Part shown: positions 57,380 to 64,000 of the stretch, piece by piece
How positions within the stretch are numbered: the stretch's first letter is position 1
Layout of the letters: every line of letters starts with the position of its first letter
Assembly (NCBI GenBank): GCA_023460795.1
Contig: JAEWPC010000011.1
Span: 186,001-250,000, forward strand
Source: Bacillota bacterium
Lineage (GTDB): Bacteria; Bacillota; Bacilli; Paenibacillales; Paenibacillaceae
Direction: 5' to 3'
Length of the DNA: 64,000 bases
Program-made: the position numbers and the translations under genes
Notes under the pieces: model-generated
Databases searched by the model: none
What the model saw: the letters and a program-made list of their open reading frames with translations, nothing else
What the model was told of the DNA's origin: nothing

Positions 57380-59044
57380 TCACAACGACTTTTCACGGTA
57401 TTCTACGGGGGTCATCTTAATCGATCGCTTGAAAAACCTCGTGAAATACGAAGCCGACTCGAAGCCGACTTCCAGCGCGATATCGTTGACGCGCCGATTC
57501 GTGCTCCGAAGCAGCTCCTTCGCTTTTTCGATTCTGGCGTGAATAATGTAGTCCGTAATCGAGATGCCCGTATTTTTCTTGAATAGCCTCGACAAGTAGA
57601 ACGGGTTCAGATACACCTGCTCGCCGAGCCTTCCTAGCGACACGTCCCCGGTCAGATGCTCGGCGATATATTTCTTAACCGCCACGATCGGGTCTCTGAC
57701 GGAACCCGCGGAAGGCCGGCGGCGCTCGCTAAGCTCCAACAGCAAATCGCCGAATTCCCCGAAGTAAGCTTCGATCTCCCGCCAGGACGGGAACTGCTTG
57801 AAATCCGCCGCTTTCGCCGTATCGAACCGTTGCGCCGCGCCGTCGGAGACGCCTAGCCGATTCATGCAAGAGAGCAATACGTGGGCAATCCCGGCGAACA
57901 CCTCGGCGGCGATTTCCGTTCGCGGCACCGAGCGTTCGGCAGCCTCTCGGGTCAGCTCGCCCAAGTGGCTCAGGAATAGCTGACGGTTGCCGTTCTCGAT
58001 CGCCGTCTCCATGCCTTTTAACCGATGGTCGTAAAAATAACGGTCCGAAGCGGAGACGGAACCTGTGGCGGAAGTCGGCTCCGGCATCGTCCATTCGCCG
58101 AGCGTCATGGTGCCGTTAAAGCCTCCGCCGAAGCGGAACTGGGCGCTCATGCGCGAATATTGCTCCGCGATGTCCGGCCAGCCCGCAGGCAACGATGCGA
58201 ACAAATAAGACGAATGCACGCCCAGCAGCGTCTCGCACTGCCTTTGGGCGCCTTCGAGCGTTCCTCTCACGAATCGGGCGGAAGCTTCCGGGGCCGTATC
58301 CTCCTCGTCCTGCACGAGCCATACCCAGTCGTTAGCCGGCAGCTCGACGTGAACCATACGCGCCCTTGGCATGGCGTATTCCTCCGCAATGTTGCGAACC
58401 GCATACGCCACGAGCTCGTCGTCCCGGGCGGTCAGCGGCTGCCTGCGCCCCTTGTCGCGCCAATCGTCGACGCGGCCGAGCACCACGAACGCCGGTCGCT
58501 CCGAAGCCAGAGAAAGCTCTTGTCGGATCGATCCGCTGGCCGCCAATTCCGAGGGCGATTGGCGCCCCTCAAGCAGCGCAAGCATCAGCTCCCTGCGCAG
58601 CGCCGGCAACGCCTTGCCAATGCTTGCTTGGGCTCTAGCGAACAGCTCGTCGGCTTCCCATTCGCGGTCCAGCTCCAGGCAAGCCCGTTCGACGGCTCCG
58701 ACGATTTTCTCGTCGCCTTCGGTTTTCAGCACGTAATCGAGGCTTCCGCCTCTAATCGCGTCTTGGATGTATTCGAAGTCGTTGTAGCCGGTGAGCATAA
58801 TCACTTTGCAGCGCGGCCACAGCTTTGAGGCCATTCGAAGCAGCTCCAGGCCAGTATGTCCGGGCATTTGGATATCCGTCAGCAGCACGTCGATGCGCTG
58901 CTGTCCCAGCACGCGCACCGCTTCCGTGCCGTTATAAGCCCGGAACACGTCGAATTCCCGTTCCGAGGCGTTGTCTTCCTCGAATAATTCGCACAAGCCA
59001 TCCACGATGATCGGCTCGTCGTCCGCGATCAACAGTCTATACAT
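57380..59044 (-). CDS. AraC-type response regulator (YesN family), second copy
   Basis: A 554-residue regulator. Receiver at about 1-125 with LIADDEP, Asp57 (VLLTDIQMPGHTG), Thr (MLTGYNDF) and Lys near the C-terminal end (VLKTEGD; here Lys-Thr rather than Lys-Pro). C-terminal AraC double helix-turn-helix: VSLGRLGEQVYLNPFYLSRLFKKNTG and VNDIALEVGFESASYFTRFFKRS, followed by MTPVEYR. The start MYRLLIADDEP was chosen because it opens the receiver. First gene of the YesN2-YesM2 unit, with a cre-like motif upstream. Confidence 0.94.
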   Translation of the reverse strand: MYRLLIADDEPIIVDGLCELFEEDNASEREFDVFRAYNGTEAVRVLGQQRIDVLLTDIQMPGHTGLELLRMASKLWPRCKVIMLTGYNDFEYIQDAIRGGSLDYVLKTEGDEKIVGAVERACLELDREWEADELFARAQASIGKALPALRRELMLALLEGRQSPSELAASGSIRQELSLASERPAFVVLGRVDDWRDKGRRQPLTARDDELVAYAVRNIAEEYAMPRARMVHVELPANDWVWLVQDEEDTAPEASARFVRGTLEGAQRQCETLLGVHSSYLFASLPAGWPDIAEQYSRMSAQFRFGGGFNGTMTLGEWTMPEPTSATGSVSASDRYFYDHRLKGMETAIENGNRQLFLSHLGELTREAAERSVPRTEIAAEVFAGIAHVLLSCMNRLGVSDGAAQRFDTAKAADFKQFPSWREIEAYFGEFGDLLLELSERRRPSAGSVRDPIVAVKKYIAEHLTGDVSLGRLGEQVYLNPFYLSRLFKKNTGISITDYIIHARIEKAKELLRSTNRRVNDIALEVGFESASYFTRFFKRSIKMTPVEYREKSL

Positions 59045-59069
59045 GACGGCTTTCACCTCGAAATGTAAA

Positions 59070-59083
59070 TGTAAGCGTTTTAA
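59070..59083. promoter_or_regulatory. cre-like site upstream of the second YesN-type gene
   Basis: TGTAAGCGTTTTAA matches the cre consensus except at position 13. It is almost the same word as the one upstream of the binding lipoprotein gene, about 25 bases from the start codon. Confidence 0.5.
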
Positions 59084-59162
59084 TCTATTGTGGGGCCTAA
59101 GCGTCCTTCTGGCAACTTCCACGGCCAAATGGTTATGAAAAGTACAGAAGGTCATGAATAGT

Positions 59163-59208
59163 AAAAAGCCGTCCGGAGCGCATGAACGACCGCGCTTCGG
59201 ACGGCTTT
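59163..59208 (-). terminator. Rho-independent terminator of the GH78-like gene
   Basis: A 17-bp stem with one mismatch (AAAGCCGTCCGGAGCGC and partner), loop of ten bases, and TTTTT on the minus strand. Confidence 0.92.
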
Positions 59209-59234
59209 GCCGACAAGTAGGTGATTGTATGTGT

Positions 59235-61607
59235 TCAGTCTAACGAGCAAGTCCATGTTGCGGCGAGCATCTCGTCTTCCGCCCGATGCTCCGTTCCGTT
59301 CGGGAGACGCACGACGACGGGCGTCCCCGCCGGCCCTCCGACGACGATACGGAACGTCCCGCCGTCGCGCGCCCAGTCTACCCTAACCGTTCCGCGTGGC
59401 GTGATCGCTTCACCCGAGGCGTAGGTTAAACCTGCTAGACGAGGTTCGATAAGGATCGTGCGAAAGCCCGGCTCCATCGGTTTGACCCCGAGCGTCTCCG
59501 CGACGTACTCGTAAAGCGGCAGCGCGCTCCATCCGTGGCAGTCGCTGCGTTGATTAACCGGATCCTCCACCCAGGCGGTCAGCCCTAGCGCAAGCTGGTC
59601 TTTCCACGGCTGCCACAGCTTCTCCGTCCGATCGTACAAGCCGGACTTCGCCAGCGCGCGGTACAAGAAATGGCTCATGGCGAAGGAGCAGCGGGCAATT
59701 CCCTCTCCGGAGAGAGCCAACTCCATCGTCTTGGCAGCTTCCGCTCCTTCCAGCGCACCCGACAGCACCGCCCATACTTGCGCGTGCTCGCTGAACGCCG
59801 CCGTCTCCGGTCCGTCCCTGAACAGCCCCGCTTCCGGGTCCCAGCAACGCCGGCGTACCGCTTCGCGAACCGCTTCCGCCCGTCCGCGGTACTCCGCGGA
59901 CGTATCTCCCCGCCCCGTAGCCTCGTTCATCGCGGCCGCGCGCTCGAGCGCGTAAGCGTACATCAAGTTGTAGACGGTCATCGGCCCCTGCCATTTGGCC
60001 GGCGGGGCTCCTGCCGTCTCGTGCCACTCGGCTACCCAGTCCACGAACGACCAGTAAGCTTCCGGCAAATCCTCGACCAACCCGTCCTTCGCTCTCCTGC
60101 CAAACCAATCGAGGACGGCGTCCATCGTCGGGCGATATCTTCTCACCAGCTCGCTATCGCCGAAGTGCAAGTAATGATCGTGAACCATGTCGATCCAGAG
60201 CAGCGCGAAGCCCGGTATGATCTGCCGATCGACGGACGGATAACGGCTTTGCAGCATGCCGTCCGGCGTCATCGAGGAGTGAAAATCATGAATCGTCTTG
60301 CGAGCCAGCCGATCGTCCGCGGATACGGCGTACGTATATAACGCTTGAAGCTTCGCGTCCATCGCATATTGCAGTTGCTCGTAATACGGCGTGTCCTCGT
60401 ACGTGTCCTGCATGCAGCATCGCAGCGTATTCAGGCTCACGTCCCACATCCGCCCGGACAACGGGTCGCTCGTTCCGACCCGGCTAAGCGCTTCGAGCGG
60501 ATATCCGGCGTCGACGTGCGTCAGAGCGAACGCGAGCGGAGCATTGCCGGCCTTCGCCGCGACGCGAACGAAACGGTAAGCTCTTCTTCCGATCGGCTCG
60601 TAAGTCTCCGGGGAATCGACGTTGCCATAGCCGGACGGATAGAAGACGTCTTCATTCCCCCGGAGCGCCGAGCCGTTCGGGTCGTCGCGCATCCGTCTCC
60701 GCGCCTCTCCGCCTGTCGTATCCAATCTTTCGTAAGCTTCCGCGTATAGCAGCCGAATTTCGGCTCCAGCGCCCCCTTCGCAGGAGAGCTGCGGATACCC
60801 CGTCGACATCCGGCCCGCGTCCAGCTCGATCCACCCGGACTGTCCCGGCGCGAGACTAAACCTCGCCCGTTCGCTTATGGCATCAGCTCCCGGCCAATCC
60901 GCGCGCATGACCCGCATGAAATCCCGGCGGGATTCGCGCAGCATCGGGATAGGACGATTCGCCAGCTGCCACGGAGACAATCCTCCGTACAACGGATCGA
61001 TCGGATCGATCTGCTGCGACGCCGTCATCCAATCGGAATCGTCATAAGCGGTATCCCGCCAGCCCGCGGGCAGTAGCGCACCTGTGACTTCCTCGGTCCC
61101 GCCGACGAACAACGTTGCCTTCTCTTCCCGTATGCGAATCGCATCGGCGTCGACCGTCATCAGGTACCATCCCGACCCCGTGTCGATCGACTCCAACAGA
61201 TTCCCTTCGCGATCGCGGACGTCTCCCTGCACCCAAAGCCCGCCTCGATACGACCGCCAGACGGCAGACGGCGCCCGCTCGACGCCCGGTCCTCCCGCGG
61301 CGATCGGGTAATGAACGACTTCGACCGCAAGGACGTTATCCCCGTCCGTCAGGTAATCCGATAGGTCCGTCTCATCGTAATACTGTCGCCAAGCGTCCCC
61401 TTTGCAGGGACCGCGCGCGACGAACCGCCCGTTAGCGTATAACCGGTAACGGCTGTCCGCCGATATCGTCAGCTTGAGCGACGCACCGTCCGTCCGTTCA
61501 ACTCGGAACTTGCGCCTGAACAACGCCCGGGCTTGCCGTCCGAAAGCTCGGCTTTCGTTTGCTCCTTCGGGCCATATCCAACATCCCGTCCATTCCATGT
61601 TCTCCAT
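59235..61607 (-). CDS. Alpha-L-rhamnosidase-like glycoside hydrolase (GH78 family)
   Basis: A 790-residue, apparently cytoplasmic enzyme (no signal peptide). N-terminal beta-sandwich domains include LTISADSRYRLYANGRFVARGPCKGD, seen as SADSRYRLYANGRFVARGP, typical of GH78 N-domains. The (alpha/alpha)6 catalytic domain begins near 390 with CCMQDTYEDTPYYEQLQYAMDA, in parts DTYEDTPYYEQLQY, where the Glu/Asp residues take the place of the CPxRxE motif. SDCHGWSALPLYEYVAETLGV and the C-terminal beta domain follow. It likely releases terminal rhamnose or a similar sugar from imported oligosaccharides. GGAGG lies 11 bases before the ATG. Confidence 0.85.
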   Translation of the reverse strand: MENMEWTGCWIWPEGANESRAFGRQARALFRRKFRVERTDGASLKLTISADSRYRLYANGRFVARGPCKGDAWRQYYDETDLSDYLTDGDNVLAVEVVHYPIAAGGPGVERAPSAVWRSYRGGLWVQGDVRDREGNLLESIDTGSGWYLMTVDADAIRIREEKATLFVGGTEEVTGALLPAGWRDTAYDDSDWMTASQQIDPIDPLYGGLSPWQLANRPIPMLRESRRDFMRVMRADWPGADAISERARFSLAPGQSGWIELDAGRMSTGYPQLSCEGGAGAEIRLLYAEAYERLDTTGGEARRRMRDDPNGSALRGNEDVFYPSGYGNVDSPETYEPIGRRAYRFVRVAAKAGNAPLAFALTHVDAGYPLEALSRVGTSDPLSGRMWDVSLNTLRCCMQDTYEDTPYYEQLQYAMDAKLQALYTYAVSADDRLARKTIHDFHSSMTPDGMLQSRYPSVDRQIIPGFALLWIDMVHDHYLHFGDSELVRRYRPTMDAVLDWFGRRAKDGLVEDLPEAYWSFVDWVAEWHETAGAPPAKWQGPMTVYNLMYAYALERAAAMNEATGRGDTSAEYRGRAEAVREAVRRRCWDPEAGLFRDGPETAAFSEHAQVWAVLSGALEGAEAAKTMELALSGEGIARCSFAMSHFLYRALAKSGLYDRTEKLWQPWKDQLALGLTAWVEDPVNQRSDCHGWSALPLYEYVAETLGVKPMEPGFRTILIEPRLAGLTYASGEAITPRGTVRVDWARDGGTFRIVVGGPAGTPVVVRLPNGTEHRAEDEMLAATWTCSLD

Positions 61608-61753
61608 CCGGTCACGCACCTCCGGCGAATTATCGAGATTGACAAGTATCGATCGCAGGTTTTTGCCATCGAGCCTCCTTCCATTATCTTGTTTGACGAA
61701 GGCCGACAACACGAGACGATTATGCGAATCATTGACTTTTCATGACCAATTGC

Positions 61754-61787
61754 AAAGAAGGCGACCCCGAAGCCCGGGGCCACCTTC
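61754..61787 (-). terminator. Probable terminator of the beta-helix protein gene
   Basis: Stem GAAGG-G-CCCCG and partner with two mismatches around a short loop; the minus-strand tail is only TTTGC, so it may be weak. Confidence 0.6.
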
Positions 61788-61802
61788 CGATTTCACTCTT
61801 CC

Positions 61803-64000
61803 TTACCAGTTGTTCCCCGATCCCGTTACGGTAAAGCTCGGAGAATCGTTCTTGAACTTGCCCGAAGGAGCGACATTGACCGTATTGCTATTGAACGCTG
61901 CCGATCCGTTAGCCGAGCCCCGGATATGAACGCCGTACGTCCCAGAATTGTTGATCGTGTTCGAGGTATAGTTCACAGTCACGCCGTTGCTAGGCTCCTC
62001 GATGAACACGCCCGAATACGTGCTGCTGTCTACGACGTTGCCGGTCACGTTAACGGTCAACCCCGAAGCCAGGCCGTTGTTGTTAACCCAGTAGCCCCAG
62101 ATCGAGCCGATTTGGTACCCGTAATCGTGATGATACGAACCGCCGCGCACGATCTTGTTATTCGATACGGTCAACGTTCCCGTAAAAGCGGTCGGCGCGT
62201 GGTTCGTACCGAATTGGATACCCCCGCCGTTATCGATGACGTCGAGAATCAGGTTGTTGCTAACCGTATTGTTTTTGCCTCCGTAGATGCCGATCCCGTT
62301 CGCCAGGTTCGGAATTTGCACGGTGTTGTACCGGAACGTTACGTTCTCGACCGTTCCCGTGCCGCCGTTCAGCGCTTTGGACCACATGGCCATGCCGTCG
62401 TCGCCGGTGTTGCGGAAGCTGTTATGCTCGACGATCGTATCGTGCGCGCCTCCATTGATGTTAATGCCGTCCGCCCATACGTCCCGGACCCTGTTCTGAG
62501 CGACAAGCGCGTTGGCGGTGCCTTCGTTCAGCCAGAAGCCGACCTTCGTATGCTGAATCCATAGATTCCTGAGCGTAGAGTTGAGTGCGTTGCCTTCGAC
62601 GCCGGCGATGCCCGACGCATTGGAACGATACGTCTCATCGGCCTTGATCGTAAAATCGGATAACGTGACGTTGCCGCCCTGCAGGATGAGGCCCGCGTAA
62701 GGGCCCTGCAGCGTCGAACGCCACATGCCCGCGCCCTTAACCGATACGCCGCTAGGCAGTCTGATTCTCGTCGCGCCTCTCGTACCGTTCTTAAAGTCGA
62801 ACGTTCCTTCCGGAATCCATATGCCTTTGATCGTCGTTCCGTTCACGGCCGCGATCGCCGAAGTCATGGCAGATGTATCGTCGACGCCGTCGTTCGCGAC
62901 CGCGCCGTAATTCGTGATGGACACGTAATCGGACGGTTTGGCCAGCGCGGCAGGTACGGCTTCCGTCTCGATCAAGTCGATGAGCACGTACGTCGATCCG
63001 TTCGGATTGTAATCGTTCGCGTCCCATTGGAGCTTGATCTTCGTCCCGGCTGCGACTTGCTGGCCTAACAGCACTCGGGCTTCGTCGAAATAGCGATGAT
63101 GATTGACGCCAGGCGTATTCGACCATTGCATCTCGCCGCCGTCGGAGCCGTATTGCCCGTATTGGTGCGAGTATCGGTTCGTCAGAGCGACATCTGCGGC
63201 ATGAGTGCCGCCCGCGTAAAGGCTGATGTTCTGATAGATGTCCGAGCCGGTCGCGCTGTCCGGCATCGCGTATCTCACCACGAAGCCTTGCGCGAGATTC
63301 GAGAGCGTAAGCTCGACCGATTGCCCCTGCGCCAGCCTCACGGCTCTGCGCCCCGAAGCTTCTGACTCCGCCGTCGTCCACGTCGTGCTCGGTCCGGTGA
63401 CGGTTCCGCCTGCGATCGTTAAATTTTCCGCTTCATAGCTGTCGTAAGGCACGGTCGCGCCGTAAGTCTGAACCGTTCCGACCGTCAGGCTTTCTCCGTA
63501 GGAATTGTTGTTCTCGTCGAGCTCGCTGATGAGCGCCGTCTCGTCGACGACCGCGTTGACCGTATGAATGCCGTTCGCCGCGGTCCAAGAGCCGGAGTTC
63601 TGAGTCAGCGTCGCGGTTGCTCCCGCGGCGATCGATGTCGTGTAATTGAGGACGGAGCTTACTTTAACGCCATTGACGTAAAAGGCTACGCTAGTCGCCG
63701 TACCCGCAGGAGTGGCGGCCGTCCCTTGGTTTTTCACCGTCGCGCTGAAGATGACCGGGGACCCTGCGGATGGTGATGCCGGCGACCACGAAATATCGGT
63801 GACGACGAGATCAGGCTTGCTCAGGACGCCTACGGTCAGACTCTCGTCCAGCGTGTTATTATTGTCGTTCGATTCCGTGATTCGGTTAATGTCGTCCACG
63901 AACGCTCGGACCGTATACGTCCCCGCGACTGCCGTCCACGTCGATTTCGCGTTCGGTCCCCCGGTCGCGGTTATCGTCACGGATGCGCCCGGGGCGATCG
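61803..64000 (-). CDS. Large secreted polysaccharide-degrading protein: CARDB, CBM and beta-helix catalytic domain (5' end outside window)
   Basis: The open frame continues past the window edge, so the N-terminus is missing. Visible domains in order are at least two CARDB-type Ig-like repeats (KPDLVVTDISWSPASPSAG), a carbohydrate-binding module of CBM35/CBM6 type (YEAENLTIAGGTVTG, then SGRRAVRLAQGQSVELTL) and a right-handed beta-helix starting SITNYGAVANDGVDDTSAMTSAI. The Asp-rich segment WADGININGGAHDTIVEHNSF followed by NTGDDGMAMWS resembles GH87 alpha-1,3-glucanases (mycodextranases). Pectate-lyase-like enzymes of another specificity are the alternative. It is read toward the GH78 gene. 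Confidence 0.78.
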   Translation of the reverse strand, partial: IAPGASVTITATGGPNAKSTWTAVAGTYTVRAFVDDINRITESNDNNNTLDESLTVGVLSKPDLVVTDISWSPASPSAGSPVIFSATVKNQGTAATPAGTATSVAFYVNGVKVSSVLNYTTSIAAGATATLTQNSGSWTAANGIHTVNAVVDETALISELDENNNSYGESLTVGTVQTYGATVPYDSYEAENLTIAGGTVTGPSTTWTTAESEASGRRAVRLAQGQSVELTLSNLAQGFVVRYAMPDSATGSDIYQNISLYAGGTHAADVALTNRYSHQYGQYGSDGGEMQWSNTPGVNHHRYFDEARVLLGQQVAAGTKIKLQWDANDYNPNGSTYVLIDLIETEAVPAALAKPSDYVSITNYGAVANDGVDDTSAMTSAIAAVNGTTIKGIWIPEGTFDFKNGTRGATRIRLPSGVSVKGAGMWRSTLQGPYAGLILQGGNVTLSDFTIKADETYRSNASGIAGVEGNALNSTLRNLWIQHTKVGFWLNEGTANALVAQNRVRDVWADGININGGAHDTIVEHNSFRNTGDDGMAMWSKALNGGTGTVENVTFRYNTVQIPNLANGIGIYGGKNNTVSNNLILDVIDNGGGIQFGTNHAPTAFTGTLTVSNNKIVRGGSYHHDYGYQIGSIWGYWVNNNGLASGLTVNVTGNVVDSSTYSGVFIEEPSNGVTVNYTSNTINNSGTYGVHIRGSANGSAAFNSNTVNVAPSGKFKNDSPSFTVTGSGNNW

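Overview
The window looks like chromosomal DNA from a GC-rich, low-motility-burden member of the Paenibacillaceae (Cohnella or Paenibacillus type). This rests on Firmicute-style GGAGG ribosome binding sites, a Bacillus-type xyl operon with its operator, paired YesM/YesN sensor systems beside LplB/YtcP-type sugar permeases without an ATPase, LytS-like 5TM kinases, and many extracellular glycosidases. No rRNA, tRNA, CRISPR array, prophage or transposase gene was seen.

Layout. 1-10.4 kb is housekeeping and stress: signal peptidase I (cut by the window edge), an NtdP-like phosphatase, a GNAT enzyme, sodA, a hybrid kinase, mutY, an AraC regulator, acpS, nadE and a bacilliredoxin. 10.4-16.4 kb holds small hypothetical genes, an orphan kinase, a BaiN-like flavoprotein, a DUF1835 protein and an SDR. 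16.5-20.9 kb is the divergent xylAB/xylR locus with operator and cre-like site. 21-29.6 kb has an ArsR regulator, a secreted repeat protein, CheX/CheY, a GH9 lipoprotein and three transporters (Fsr-like, queuosine precursor, EmrB-like with a PadR regulator). 29.6-36.9 kb is the least explained part: a disordered AT-hook-like protein, a four-gene unit of TPR-like and small helical or membrane proteins, and a convergent operon of two PaaK-like ligases (one fused to TPRs) plus a chorismate-lyase-like DUF98 protein. 37.5-44.8 kb has a NarL-type two-component pair, an EamA transporter and a LacI/ThuA/Gfo-Idh sugar group. 44.9-64 kb is a carbohydrate-sensing and uptake region: a chemoreceptor, two YesMN pairs, two solute-binding proteins sharing one permease pair, a GH78 enzyme and a partial beta-helix glucanase-like protein.

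The most unusual features are non-coding. Three separate tandem arrays (near 5.7-6.4, 21.3-21.46 and 41.15-41.58 kb) all have a unit of exactly 50 bp, carry a hairpin at the same place in the unit, and lie just beyond the Rho-independent terminator of a minus-strand gene in the same relative orientation. A 167-bp MITE-like structured repeat with 19-bp imperfect terminal inverted repeats separates thuA from the Gfo/Idh gene. The best candidate for an undescribed protein system is the 29.6-36.9 kb locus, where the same distinctive TPR-like module occurs in two stand-alone proteins and in the C-terminus of the convergently encoded ligase.

All functional calls come from reading the protein and DNA sequences and from recall of families; no database search was run.
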